Shown: positions 8,674 through 17,633, counted from the stretch's first letter. The stretch is 64,000 nucleotides of DNA from Tenacibaculum holothuriorum (GCF_002120225.1 NZ_LAPZ01000003.1:310001-374000), one strand, 5' to 3'. The notes: generated by a model not told the origin, from the sequence alone. A program made the numbers and translations.

Positions 8674-8982
8674 ATGAATGTAAAAGTTTTATTTTTAGTT
8701 ATCGGTTTTGCTTTTAGTGGAATAGCATATAGTCAAACTCCTAAAGTAGATAAAAGACAAAACAAACAAAGAACAAGAATTGTAAATGGTGTAAAAAGTG
8801 GTGAATTAACCGCAAAAGAGACAAAACAATTGGCTCAACAGCAATCCAACATCCGTAAAATGGAAAGAAAAGCTAAGAGAGATGGAGTTGTAACTAAAAA
8901 GGAAAAGGTAAAATTACAAAAGGCTCAAAACAAAGCTAGTAGAAATATTAAGCGTAAAAAGAATAATAACAGATCAAGATAA
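8674..8982 (+). CDS. Small secreted, very basic protein of unknown function
   Basis: 102 residues with a clean signal peptide (MNVKVLFLVIGFAFSGIAYSQ). The mature part is highly basic, predicted helical, and contains two loosely repeated units (GVKSGELTAKETKQLAQQQ and DGVVTKKEKVKLQKAQNKAS), each a Gly-x-hydrophobic-Thr-x-x-E turn followed by a Lys/Gln-rich helix. The spacing recalls an EF-hand-like turn but without the calcium-binding acids. It could bind nucleic acid, polyanions or the cell surface; no function is known to me. A terminator follows. Confidence 0.7.
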   Translation: MNVKVLFLVIGFAFSGIAYSQTPKVDKRQNKQRTRIVNGVKSGELTAKETKQLAQQQSNIRKMERKAKRDGVVTKKEKVKLQKAQNKASRNIKRKKNNNRSR

Positions 8983-8988
8983 TATGTA

Positions 8989-9019
8989 GAAAAGGCTTAC
9001 CGATTGGTAAGTCTTTTTT
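8989..9019 (+). terminator. Terminator after the small basic protein
   Basis: Stem AAGGCTTACC/GGTAAGTCTT with loop GATT, followed by a T run on the plus strand. Confidence 0.75.
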
Positions 9020-9303
9020 ATTAGACAATATTTCTTAATTCTTTTAAAAGAATAGAATATACTTTAAAGTACAAATAAAAAAATAGAAGGTATTAATTAA
9101 TAGCCTAAATAATTCTTAATCAACTACAAAGTCAAATTGATTTTTTTAAAGCTATTTTTTAATTAAAATAGCTTTTTTGTATTTTAAAACAATTATCTGA
9201 AAAACTAAAACAACACAAAAACATCTATTTTAAAGTAAAATTTATCTTTTAGAAACACACTAAGCATAAAATTCATTTATTTTGCAATAAAAATCAATTA
9301 ATT
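9020..9303. other. Gene-free stretch with palindromes; possible small RNA
   Basis: No open frame of note. It holds a 16-bp palindrome ATTCTTTTAAAAGAAT (9038-9053), a 12-bp palindrome TACTTTAAAGTA (9060-9071), a third TATTAATTAATA (9091-9102), and then a complete terminator at 9148-9177. That terminator is separated from the previous gene by another terminator, so it may end a small non-coding transcript. The last part carries the promoter region of the downstream gene (TTATTTTG near 9280). Confidence 0.4.
9148..9179 (+). terminator. Orphan rho-independent terminator
   Basis: AAAGCTATTTT/AAAATAGCTTT, an 11-bp perfect stem with a 6-base loop, followed by T residues on the plus strand. No annotated gene ends just before it. 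Confidence 0.6.
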
Positions 9304-10734
9304 ATGTCATCAAAAAACATAGTAGAAAAATCGAGAAATACTGATAAGGCATTTGTATCACCAGAATATATCCGTAACCGTTTCTCTACGATTATGTCTG
9401 ATATGTATAAGAACGAAGTACCTCTTTATGGTGAATTACTAGATTTGGTTCATGATATTAATAATGATGTACTTTCAAAATCGGAAGAAATAAAAGAGCA
9501 GCTAGAGAATACTGGAGAAATGACTCGTTTAAATATGGAACGTCATGGAGCAATTCGTTTAGGTAAACCTTACGAGTTATTTACTATGAGACGCTTGTTT
9601 AAAGTCATGGGAATGTTTCCTGTTGGGTACTATGATTTAGCAACAGCTGGTGTTCCTGTACATTCTACAGCTTTTAGAGCTATTGAAAACACAGCACTTA
9701 ACCAAGCTCCATTTAGAGTTTTCACCTCTTTATTACGTATCGATTTAATTGATAATGAAGAGCTTCGCAATAATGTTGAAACAATTTTAGAGAAACGTCA
9801 AATCTTTACAGAAAAAGCATTAGAACTAATTGACAAATCTGAAAAAGAAGGTGGATTAACTAAAGAAGATGCAGAAATCTTTGTGCAAGAAGCATTAGAA
9901 ACATTTAGATGGCATGATACTGCTACGGTAGACCATGAAATGTACGAAGCTTTACTAGGTCAACACAGATTAATTGCTGATGTGGTTGCTTTTAAAGGAC
10001 CTCACATCAACCACTTAACACCAAGAACTTTAGATATCGATAAAGTCCAGGTAAGTATGGCTTCTCGTAATATCCCACCAAAAGACAATATAGAAGGACC
10101 ACCTACAAGAAAATGTCCAATTTTATTACGTCAAACTAGCTTTAAAGCATTAACTGAAAAAGTTACTTTTAAAGGTGAAATCGGAAACGGAAAAATAGGA
10201 GAACATAAAGCTCGTTTCGGTGAAATTGAACAACGTGGTGTTGCTGTTACTCAAAAAGGATTAGACTTATATAATGAGTTATTAGGTAAAACTCGTAAAG
10301 CCATTGGAGGATCTCCAACTGCTGAAAATGCAGCTGAATACAACCAATTATTAGCAGAGAATTTTAAAGCTTTTCCAGATAATTACAACGAATTACAATC
10401 AGAAAAATTAGCTTACTTCCATTACTTTACTACCGATAAAGTAAAAAACATAGCTAAAGATAAAGCGTATACAAAAGCAGATATAAACCAATTACTAAAA
10501 GACGGTTATTTAACTATAATGCCTATGGTTTATGAGGACTTTTTACCAGTAAGTGCTGCAGGAATTTTTGCTTCAAATTTAGGTACTGATGATGCAAAAC
10601 GTGAATACAAAGGAACTTCTAATCAATCATTATTTGAAAAAGATTTAGGTGAACCTGTTTATGTGTTAATGAAATGGTATGAAGATATGCAAGACGAAAC
10701 TATTCAAAAGTGTTTGGCAGAAATAAATGCTTAA
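9304..10734 (+). CDS. hglS: 2-oxoadipate dioxygenase/decarboxylase (HglS/YdcJ, DUF1338 family)
   Basis: 476-residue Fe(II)-dependent enzyme of the VOC-fold DUF1338 family. Characterised members (HglS of Pseudomonas putida) turn 2-oxoadipate plus O2 into D-2-hydroxyglutarate and CO2 in D-lysine breakdown. Family stretches visible are YIRNRFSTIMSDMY near the N-terminus, ERHGAIRLG (candidate metal ligand His81), VPVHSTAFRAIEN, FRWHDTATVDHE, GPHINHLTPRTLD (His237) and RFGEIEQRGVAVT (Glu307). It has its own terminator. Four genes further on lies an FAD/Fe-S dehydrogenase of the type that oxidises D-2-hydroxyglutarate, which fits a shared pathway. The rest of a lysine route is not in the window. 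Confidence 0.87.
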   Translation: MSSKNIVEKSRNTDKAFVSPEYIRNRFSTIMSDMYKNEVPLYGELLDLVHDINNDVLSKSEEIKEQLENTGEMTRLNMERHGAIRLGKPYELFTMRRLFKVMGMFPVGYYDLATAGVPVHSTAFRAIENTALNQAPFRVFTSLLRIDLIDNEELRNNVETILEKRQIFTEKALELIDKSEKEGGLTKEDAEIFVQEALETFRWHDTATVDHEMYEALLGQHRLIADVVAFKGPHINHLTPRTLDIDKVQVSMASRNIPPKDNIEGPPTRKCPILLRQTSFKALTEKVTFKGEIGNGKIGEHKARFGEIEQRGVAVTQKGLDLYNELLGKTRKAIGGSPTAENAAEYNQLLAENFKAFPDNYNELQSEKLAYFHYFTTDKVKNIAKDKAYTKADINQLLKDGYLTIMPMVYEDFLPVSAAGIFASNLGTDDAKREYKGTSNQSLFEKDLGEPVYVLMKWYEDMQDETIQKCLAEINA

Positions 10735-10749
10735 CTAAAATCTTAAAAC

Positions 10750-10790
10750 TTTATAGCCGCAAATATCAATATGCGGCTATATTTTTTTAT
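10750..10790 (+). terminator. Terminator after hglS
   Basis: TATAGCCGCA/TGCGGCTATA, a 10-bp stem with a 10-base loop, followed by T7. Confidence 0.88.
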
Positions 10791-10799
10791 AAAAGAAAT

Positions 10800-10807
10800 T
10801 ATCTTTG
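10800..10807 (+). promoter_or_regulatory. Promoter -7 element of the Lrp operon
   Basis: TATCTTTG matches TAnnTTTG, some 43 bases before the TTG start at 10851 and directly after the hglS terminator. Confidence 0.55.
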
Positions 10808-10850
10808 CTTTAAAGTATCATTCTGACAATAACATCACAAAATTATTCTT

Positions 10851-11309
10851 TTGAAAAACCAATTTGATTATATAGACCAACAAATTTTATCAAAATTACG
10901 TTCAGATGCTCGAAAAGCATATTCACAAATTGCTGAAGAGCTAAAAGTATCAAACTCTCTTGTCCATCAACGAGTAAAAAAGCTTACGGATGCTGGTGTA
11001 ATTCAAAATGCTGAGTTTATTTTAGACGAAAAGAAGTTGGGGTATAAAACCAAATCGTATACTGGTATTCGTTTACGAGAAGCTCGATTTGCAAAAGAAG
11101 TAATGAAAGAACTAGAAAAAATTGAAGAAATTACAGAATGTAATTTTGTTTCTGGTAATTATGCAATTTTCATTTTAATTTACGCCAGAGATAACGAGCA
11201 TCTTCAAAAGATATTATACGACAAAGTTCACTTAATAAATGGTGTTGCTGGTACTGATACTTTTATATGTTTCGACACATGTTTTAAGCGTAATATTCCT
11301 ATCGAATAA
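10851..11309 (+). CDS. Lrp/AsnC family transcriptional regulator
   Basis: 152 residues: an N-terminal winged helix-turn-helix (about 5-55; IAEELKVSNSLVHQRVKKL is the recognition part) and a C-terminal RAM ligand-binding domain (about 65-150). Members sense amino acids and control their metabolism. The start codon is TTG: no ATG lies in frame until past residue 80, and the TTG start gives a full-length family N-terminus. Its stop overlaps the next start by one base. Its place at the head of a catabolic operon, beside hglS, suggests local control by an amino acid; which one is unknown. Confidence 0.9.
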   Translation: MKNQFDYIDQQILSKLRSDARKAYSQIAEELKVSNSLVHQRVKKLTDAGVIQNAEFILDEKKLGYKTKSYTGIRLREARFAKEVMKELEKIEEITECNFVSGNYAIFILIYARDNEHLQKILYDKVHLINGVAGTDTFICFDTCFKRNIPIE

Positions 11310-11965
11310 TGATGAAAAGTACTGCAGCAGTTTTATGGACTGGAGGAAAAGATTGCGCTTTGGCTTTTTACAAAGCTCAAAAAAAAGGGTATAACATCAC
11401 ACATTTAGTAACCTTTACTCCGGAAAGCCCAGATTTTAAAGCACATAACTTAGCTTTAATACAAAAACAAGTTGATGTTATCGGATTACCACATTTGCTG
11501 TTAACCGTAAAAGCTCCTATGCAAGAGAGTTACGAAAACAACATAACTACCTTGAAAAAGCAATATCAAATTGACACTTTAATTACTGGTGATATTGATG
11601 AAGTTCAAAATCATGATAACTGGATTGAGAAGTGCTGTCAAAAATCGGGAATGTTGGTATACAATCCTCTTTGGAAAAAAAACAGAAACGAATTACTCAA
11701 CCAATTAATAAGTGAAGGTTTTAAAATTATTTTCTCACTAGTTAAAAAACCTTTTTTCAATCAAGACTGGGTTGGAAAAGTTATAGATACCGCTATTATT
11801 GATGATTTAAAGAAATTAAATATTGATATTTGTGGAGAAAATGGAGAATATCATACCATGGTATTAAACGCTCCTTTTTTTTCAAAGGAATTAAAAATAG
11901 ATTCGTATACAATTACCGAACATGAACACTATTTTTACCTTAACAAACAACTAACAACATCATAA
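11309..11965 (+). CDS. Dph6-related PP-loop ATP-binding protein (DUF71/COG2102)
   Basis: 218 residues. The PP-loop ATP-pyrophosphatase motif is seen as WTGGKDCALA (residues 10-19) and the family's C-terminal signature as CGENGEYHTMV. Eukaryotic and archaeal relatives are diphthine-ammonia ligases, but bacteria have no diphthamide on EF-G, so the substrate here must be another carboxylate or adenylated group. It is translationally coupled to the Lrp-type gene (overlap of one base) and 10 bases ahead of the dehydrogenase gene, so it may serve the same amino-acid pathway. Database names such as diphthine ammonia ligase should not be taken literally. Confidence 0.85.
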   Translation: MMKSTAAVLWTGGKDCALAFYKAQKKGYNITHLVTFTPESPDFKAHNLALIQKQVDVIGLPHLLLTVKAPMQESYENNITTLKKQYQIDTLITGDIDEVQNHDNWIEKCCQKSGMLVYNPLWKKNRNELLNQLISEGFKIIFSLVKKPFFNQDWVGKVIDTAIIDDLKKLNIDICGENGEYHTMVLNAPFFSKELKIDSYTITEHEHYFYLNKQLTTS

Positions 11966-11975
11966 GGTGTAAACC

Positions 11976-14873
11976 ATGATACAGAAAGCACAATTACAAA
12001 GTTTAGAAAAATCGTTAATTGGCGAATTATTCTTTGACGATTTACATAAAAACATATATGCTACCGATGCTTCGGTATATCGTAAAATTCCTTTAGCTGT
12101 TGCGTATCCCAAAAACAAAAAGGATATTCAACAATTAATTGAATTTGCCACCAAACATCAAACAACGTTAATTCCACGAACCGCAGGAACTTCATTAGCA
12201 GGTCAATGTGTTGGTGATGGAATTGTAGTAGATGTTTCTAAGCATTTTACCAACATTTTAGCTTTTGATGAACAAGCTAAAACAATTACTGTTGAACCAG
12301 GAATTATTAGAGATGATTTAAATCGTTTTTTAAAACCGTTTGGGTTGTTTTTTGGTCCCAATACCTCAACATCTAATAGATGTATGATTGGTGGAATGGT
12401 AGGTAATAACTCATCTGGTAGTACTTCTATTCGATATGGAGTTACTCGTGATAAAGTATTGGCTATTGACGGATTGTTAAGTGATGGTTCTGAAGTTACT
12501 TTTGAAGAAATTTCTTCTCAAGAATTTAGAACAAAATCCTTACAAGATAATCTTGAAGGTAACATATACAAGTCTATTTTCTTTGAATTAAGCTCGAAAG
12601 AGAATCAAGATGAAATCAAAAAAGAATTTCCAAAGGAAAGTATTCATAGAAGAAATACAGGATATGCTGTAGATGAGTTCTTAACTTCTAATTTATTTGG
12701 AGGAACAGAAGAAACTATTAATCCAGCAAAATTCTTATCAGGAAGTGAAGGTACTTTAGTTTTCTCAACAGCAATTACTATTCAATTAGACGACTTACCT
12801 CCTACGCAAAGTATTATGGTTTGTCCGCACTTTACAAGCGTAAATGAAAGTTTAAAAGCTACTGTTACTGCCATGAATCATAAGTTATATGCTTGTGAAT
12901 TGATGGATAAGGTAATTTTAGACTGTACCAAAAACAACCGAGAACAAGCGAAAAATCGCTTTTTCTTACAAGGAGACCCAGAGGCTGTACTCATGTTAGA
13001 AGTTTCTGCAGATACTATTGAAGAAGCAGAAACTTTAGCTGATAGACTCATCGAAGATTTAAAGCTGAATAACTTCGGATACCATTATCCGAAAGTATAT
13101 GGTGAAGATATTGCCAAAGTACATTATTTAAGAAAGGCTGGTTTAGGTTTATTAGGAAATATTGTTGGTGATATGAAAGCCGTAGCATGTATTGAAGATA
13201 CAGCAGTAGCCTTAGAAGATTTACCAGAATATATTGAAGAGTTTACCCAAATTATGGACAAGTACCAGCAAGATGCTGTGTATTACGCACATGCTGGAGC
13301 TGGTGAATTGCACTTACGTCCTATTTTAAATCTTAAGAAACAAGAAGATGTAGTATTATTCAGAAAAATCACTACAGAAACTGCCGAATTGGTTAAGAAA
13401 TATCAAGGTTCTTTTAGTGGTGAACATGGAGATGGAATTGTACGTGCTGAGTTTATTCCATTGATGATTGGGGATAGAAACTACCAATTGTTGAGACGTA
13501 TTAAAAAAGCTTTTGACCCTCATAATGTATTTAACAAAGGAAAGATTACAGACGCTTTCCCAATGGATCAAAGTTTACGATATGAAATTGACAGAAAAGA
13601 ACCTGAAATAGAAACCATTCAAGATTTTTCAGATAGTGAAGGTATTTTAAAACTTGCTGAAAAATGTAATGGTTCTGGTGATTGTAGAAAATCTCCAGAG
13701 GCAGGAGGTACTTTGTGTCCTAGTTATAGAGCCACGAGAAATGAAAAAGAAACTACAAGAGCAAGAGCAAATACTTTAAGAGAAGTACTTACCAATAATA
13801 CTGCTAAAAACAAATTTGATTCTAAAGAACTAAAAAAGGTCTTAGACCTTTGTTTAAGTTGTAAAGCCTGCGCTACTGAATGTCCGAGTAATGTTGATAT
13901 TGCTTCAATGAAAGCAGAGTTTTTATATCAATACCAAGAAACAAATGGATATTCTTTTAGAAGCAAACTCTTTGCAAACAATGCAAAGTACAATAAACTA
14001 GGAAGTAAGTTCCCTACTCTAACAAACTTCTTTACCAATACAATCGTTGCAAAAAAAGTAATGGGAGTAACTACTGAACGTTCCGTTCCTAAACTTGCAA
14101 AACAACCTTTAGAAACCTGGTTAAAAAATTATCAAACAAAAGCTAGTAATAAGACTGTTTATCTTTTTAACGATGAGTTTACCAATTATTATGATGCCGA
14201 AATTGGAAAAGATGCAGTAATTGTATTAGAAAAGTTAGGATATGAAGTTAAAACGATAGCTCATGAAGAAAGTGGACGTAGTTATATTTCTAAAGGATTT
14301 TTAAAAGAAGCCAAAGAAATTGCAAATAAAAACGTAGCTACATTTAAAACTTTAATTTCAGATCAAACTCCTTTAGTTGGAATTGAACCTTCTGCTATTT
14401 TAACTTTTAGAGATGAATACTTGCGAATCGCAAATGATAAGGCAGCTGCCAAAAAACTTTCTGAACACTGCTTTACCATTGAAGAGTTCTTAGCCTCAGA
14501 AATTGAGAAAGGTAATATCAATTCAGATATGTTTACCAAAGCGTCTAAGACGCTAAAAATACATGGACATTGTCATCAAAAAGCATTGTCTAGTACGCAC
14601 GCTTCTTTTTCTATTTTAAATATTCCGAAGAATTATAAAGTGACCATTATGAATACTGGATGCTGTGGAATGGCAGGTTCTTTTGGATATGAAAAAGAAC
14701 ATTATAAGGTAAGTATGCAAGTTGGTGAAGATACCTTATTCCCTAAAGTTAGAAACTGTTCAGAAACTACAGAAATTGTAGCCGCAGGAACCAGTTGTCG
14801 TCATCAAATCTATGATGGAACCAAACGCATTGCTAAGCATCCTATTACAATTTTGAAAGAAGCCTTATCTTAG
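11976..14873 (+). CDS. FAD- and 4Fe-4S-dependent D-2-hydroxyacid dehydrogenase (YdiJ/D-2-hydroxyglutarate dehydrogenase type)
   Basis: 965 residues with three fused parts: an FAD-binding type 4 domain (about 35-270; PRTAGTSLAGQCVGDG and the GPNTSTSNRCMIGGMVGNNS region), a FAD-oxidase C-terminal domain (to about 530; HAGAGELHLRP, FSGEHGDG), and an iron-sulfur part with CNGSGDCRKS...CP and CLSCKACATECPSN cluster motifs, followed by a Cys-rich CCG-type domain (HGHCHQKAL, NTGCCGMAGSFG, AGTSCRHQ). This architecture is that of YdiJ, reported to oxidise D-2-hydroxyglutarate to 2-oxoglutarate; D-lactate or glycolate are alternatives. The product of the nearby HglS would be its substrate. Electrons probably go to the quinone pool. 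Confidence 0.88.
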   Translation: MIQKAQLQSLEKSLIGELFFDDLHKNIYATDASVYRKIPLAVAYPKNKKDIQQLIEFATKHQTTLIPRTAGTSLAGQCVGDGIVVDVSKHFTNILAFDEQAKTITVEPGIIRDDLNRFLKPFGLFFGPNTSTSNRCMIGGMVGNNSSGSTSIRYGVTRDKVLAIDGLLSDGSEVTFEEISSQEFRTKSLQDNLEGNIYKSIFFELSSKENQDEIKKEFPKESIHRRNTGYAVDEFLTSNLFGGTEETINPAKFLSGSEGTLVFSTAITIQLDDLPPTQSIMVCPHFTSVNESLKATVTAMNHKLYACELMDKVILDCTKNNREQAKNRFFLQGDPEAVLMLEVSADTIEEAETLADRLIEDLKLNNFGYHYPKVYGEDIAKVHYLRKAGLGLLGNIVGDMKAVACIEDTAVALEDLPEYIEEFTQIMDKYQQDAVYYAHAGAGELHLRPILNLKKQEDVVLFRKITTETAELVKKYQGSFSGEHGDGIVRAEFIPLMIGDRNYQLLRRIKKAFDPHNVFNKGKITDAFPMDQSLRYEIDRKEPEIETIQDFSDSEGILKLAEKCNGSGDCRKSPEAGGTLCPSYRATRNEKETTRARANTLREVLTNNTAKNKFDSKELKKVLDLCLSCKACATECPSNVDIASMKAEFLYQYQETNGYSFRSKLFANNAKYNKLGSKFPTLTNFFTNTIVAKKVMGVTTERSVPKLAKQPLETWLKNYQTKASNKTVYLFNDEFTNYYDAEIGKDAVIVLEKLGYEVKTIAHEESGRSYISKGFLKEAKEIANKNVATFKTLISDQTPLVGIEPSAILTFRDEYLRIANDKAAAKKLSEHCFTIEEFLASEIEKGNINSDMFTKASKTLKIHGHCHQKALSSTHASFSILNIPKNYKVTIMNTGCCGMAGSFGYEKEHYKVSMQVGEDTLFPKVRNCSETTEIVAAGTSCRHQIYDGTKRIAKHPITILKEALS

Positions 14874-14877
14874 GCAA

Positions 14878-16122
14878 ATGCAAAACAAGAACAAAATTAC
14901 ATCTATGCTTTCTCTGATTATTGCAGGGGAAGCTATTTTTTTATTGCCTTTTATTTTAATGCGCGTTTTTAAACCGGTAATTAGAGAAGCTTTTTTAATT
15001 ACAGACGCACAAATTGGAGAAGCTCAAGCACTATATGGTATTACAGCTGTCATTTCTTATTTCTTTGGAGGTTTTATTGCTGATAAATGGGAAGCCAAGA
15101 AACTTCTTACACTTTCATTAGGGCTTACTGCACTCGGAGGAATGTGGATGCTTTTGATTCCTTCTATTACTGGATTAAAATTCTTGTATGCATTTTGGGG
15201 TGTATCTACCATTCTTTTATTTTGGGCAGCTTTAATTAAAGCTACCAGACAATGGGGCAATGAAAACAATCAAGGATTGTCGTTTGGATTATTAGATGGA
15301 GGTCGAGGTTTTTTTGCGGCAACTACTGCCCTATCTGGAGCTGCCATTTTAAGCTTTTTCTTTCCTAAAAGCGGAACAATAACTCTTGAGGATAAAATAA
15401 CCACCCTACAATATATAATTGGAGTTATTACCATAATTGTAATAGCTGTTGCGGTATTTGTTTGGTTTTCCTTACCTAAAACTGAAGTACAACCTGAAGG
15501 CAAAAAAGAGTTTCAATTCGACTTTAAAAAAGCCTTATTACTCATTATTCAACCTAAAGTAATTTTTCATTCATTGATTATTTTTTGCGCTTACTGTGCT
15601 TATAAACTTACAGGCACCTATGGTACCTATGCCAAGGATGTTTGGAACTATTCTTTAGAAGAAGCTACTTATTTTGCCGTATTTATTCAATATTTAAGGC
15701 CTATTGCCGCTATTTCTATTGGCTGGGTTGCAGATAAGTTTATTCCATCTAGATTAATCATTCCTTGTTTTACTGTTTTAGTAATCATGTCTTCTATACT
15801 AGGCTTTATAGGGAACGTTCCTTTTTATGTATCGTTTACCACTTTTGTTTTTATGGCTTTTGGAACTTATGCTTTAAGAGGTTTATATTTTGCTATTATT
15901 GAAGAGACCAAAACTCCAATACAACTAACAGGAACTTTGGTGGGGATTATTTCCGTTATCGGGTTTACTCCTGATATTTTTATGTCGCTCTTTATTGGTT
16001 ATATGCTAGGTGAAAATCCAACAATTACCGAATATCAAAATTTATTTTCTTATTTCTCAATTATTCCTATCGTAGGTTTATTAGCTACCATTGGCTTTAA
16101 AAAAACTTCAATTAGACTATAG
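14878..16122 (+). CDS. MFS transporter
   Basis: 414-residue major facilitator with about twelve hydrophobic segments; the cytoplasmic loop after helix 2 reads GGFIADKWEAKKLL, a variant of the MFS GxxxDrxgrr motif, repeated after helix 8 as GWVADKFIPSR. It begins 4 bases after the dehydrogenase gene ends, so it is the last gene of the lrp operon and probably imports the substrate of that pathway (an amino acid or organic acid). Overall it looks closest to YihN/UhpC-like carriers, but the substrate cannot be read from the sequence. Confidence 0.85.
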   Translation: MQNKNKITSMLSLIIAGEAIFLLPFILMRVFKPVIREAFLITDAQIGEAQALYGITAVISYFFGGFIADKWEAKKLLTLSLGLTALGGMWMLLIPSITGLKFLYAFWGVSTILLFWAALIKATRQWGNENNQGLSFGLLDGGRGFFAATTALSGAAILSFFFPKSGTITLEDKITTLQYIIGVITIIVIAVAVFVWFSLPKTEVQPEGKKEFQFDFKKALLLIIQPKVIFHSLIIFCAYCAYKLTGTYGTYAKDVWNYSLEEATYFAVFIQYLRPIAAISIGWVADKFIPSRLIIPCFTVLVIMSSILGFIGNVPFYVSFTTFVFMAFGTYALRGLYFAIIEETKTPIQLTGTLVGIISVIGFTPDIFMSLFIGYMLGENPTITEYQNLFSYFSIIPIVGLLATIGFKKTSIRL

Positions 16123-16210
16123 AAGAGTACCACCAAACTTTTTTTATAATTGATTTTCAGTAAGTTATTTCGTATTTTTATACAAACCTTAATCCTTAAA
16201 GATTTGTATT

Positions 16211-16663
16211 ATGAGTACGACTAAAATTATTATAAAAAATGCGCTGTTAATTTTTGGCGGAATTGTTGGCTTCTTTCTTTTAATGAAGTTAATTGGGTTA
16301 GACAGTACGTCTGAACTTCGTTTACTAAACTTTGTTTTTGTTTTTTGGGGAATTAATAATGCTATTAAAGCTAATATTAATCAAAACAAAGACACTTCTT
16401 ATATTAATAACTTAACCATTGGTATTGGTACTTCTGTAATTGCTGTAGCTCTAACAATTATTGGTTTAATGGTATATGTTGGATTTTTTGATACTAACTT
16501 TTTAAGCATATTAGAGAATTCTTCTTTTTGGGGAAGAAACTTAAACTTAACACTAATAATTTTTGCTTTAGCTATTGAGGGCATTGCATCATCTGTAATA
16601 TGTTCTTTTATTTTAATGCAGTACTACAAAAATTATAAGTTGGCAGAAACAACATCAGTTTAG
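16211..16663 (+). CDS. Hypothetical membrane protein with four helices
   Basis: 150 residues with four hydrophobic segments (about 10-28, 38-52, 66-90 and 112-136) and no recognised motif. A weak promoter-like TATTTTTA lies about 35 bases upstream. Its stop codon overlaps the stop of the converging ctlX gene by 4 bases. Function unknown; similar four-helix proteins are scattered in Flavobacteriaceae next to unrelated genes. Confidence 0.65.
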   Translation: MSTTKIIIKNALLIFGGIVGFFLLMKLIGLDSTSELRLLNFVFVFWGINNAIKANINQNKDTSYINNLTIGIGTSVIAVALTIIGLMVYVGFFDTNFLSILENSSFWGRNLNLTLIIFALAIEGIASSVICSFILMQYYKNYKLAETTSV

Positions 16664-17598
16664 TTATTCTTTGGTAGAAAAACTTCTGCCATCATACAAC
16701 GAGCACTTCCTCCTCCACAAGTTTCTATAGTCTCTAGAGATGAGTGGATTATTGGGTTGTGCTTTTCCATTTTTTTCAACTGTTCATTTGTTAAACTCTT
16801 ATATGCCGAAGAACTCATAACCAAATAAGACTTATTACCAGCTCCTTTTACTTGTAACATATTACCTGCAAACTGATGTACTTGTTTTTCTGATATTGCA
16901 ATTACTTCTTTCCCGTCAGATTTTAAATGTTTTAATAGGTTTTTCTTTTCCTTTTTATCATCAATACTATCTAAACAAACTACAGCAAATTTGTCTGTAA
17001 CACACATCATAACATTCGTATGATAAATAGCTTCTCTTTTTCCTTCTACCGATTGATTAGCAGTAAAAATCACTGGAGTAAACTCAAAATCTTCACAAAA
17101 TTCTATAAATAATTCTTCATCGGCACGAGGTGATAAAGCACAATAAGCTTTATTATTTACTCTATCTAAAACCATACTTCCTGTACCTTCTAAATAGATT
17201 TCTTCGTCTTCTGCTTCGGTATAATCTATAACATCATTAATTATAAATCCTTTAGATTCTAATATGTCTAATACATCTTCTCTTCTTTCTAATCTTCTGT
17301 TTTCCGCAAACATAGGATATACAGCTACAGTACCATTTTTATGAAAAGAAATCCAGTTATTTGGAAATAATGCATCTGGCGTATCTGGCTCTTTTGTATC
17401 TTCAACAACAATAATTTCTATCCCATGCTTTTGTAATTCAACAACAAAAGCATCAAACTCATCTTCTGCTTTTTTCTGAATCGCAGCAGGTAACATTTGT
17501 TGTAATTCTTTTTGATAATAATTGTTAACCGCTGTTTGTTCGTTCATTCTAAAAGAAGCAGGACGAACCATTAGTATTGTATTAGTTGCTTGTTGCAT
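16660..17598 (-). CDS. ctlX: CtlX-type hydrolase of the arginine deiminase superfamily
   Basis: 312 residues of the guanidino-group-modifying (amidinotransferase/arginine deiminase) fold. Visible are the N-terminal MVRPASFRMNEQTAVNN, the mid-protein ALFPNNWISFH with the conserved Phe-Pro-x-Asn-x-Trp, LEGTGSMVLDR, and the C-terminal ETCGGGSARCM with the likely nucleophile Cys294. Members are named for citrulline use; the actual substrate (citrulline, arginine or a derivative) is not settled by sequence. Arginase lies 0.7 kb away on the same strand, which points to arginine/citrulline breakdown to ornithine. Promoter TTG-N19-TACATTAG lies upstream within the region shared with the PAS gene. Confidence 0.85.
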   Translation of the reverse strand: MQQATNTILMVRPASFRMNEQTAVNNYYQKELQQMLPAAIQKKAEDEFDAFVVELQKHGIEIIVVEDTKEPDTPDALFPNNWISFHKNGTVAVYPMFAENRRLERREDVLDILESKGFIINDVIDYTEAEDEEIYLEGTGSMVLDRVNNKAYCALSPRADEELFIEFCEDFEFTPVIFTANQSVEGKREAIYHTNVMMCVTDKFAVVCLDSIDDKKEKKNLLKHLKSDGKEVIAISEKQVHQFAGNMLQVKGAGNKSYLVMSSSAYKSLTNEQLKKMEKHNPIIHSSLETIETCGGGSARCMMAEVFLPKNN

Positions 17599-17633
17599 TT
17601 ATATAATGAATTAAATTGCTAATGTAGAAATAT

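Noticed and set aside
9020..9303. Lysine riboswitch ahead of hglS
   Set aside because: None of the conserved lysine riboswitch segments could be seen; only simple palindromes and a terminator.
13356..13571. Reverse-strand frame within the D-2-hydroxyacid dehydrogenase gene
   Set aside because: Antisense to a conserved FAD-domain region; no start context or family match.
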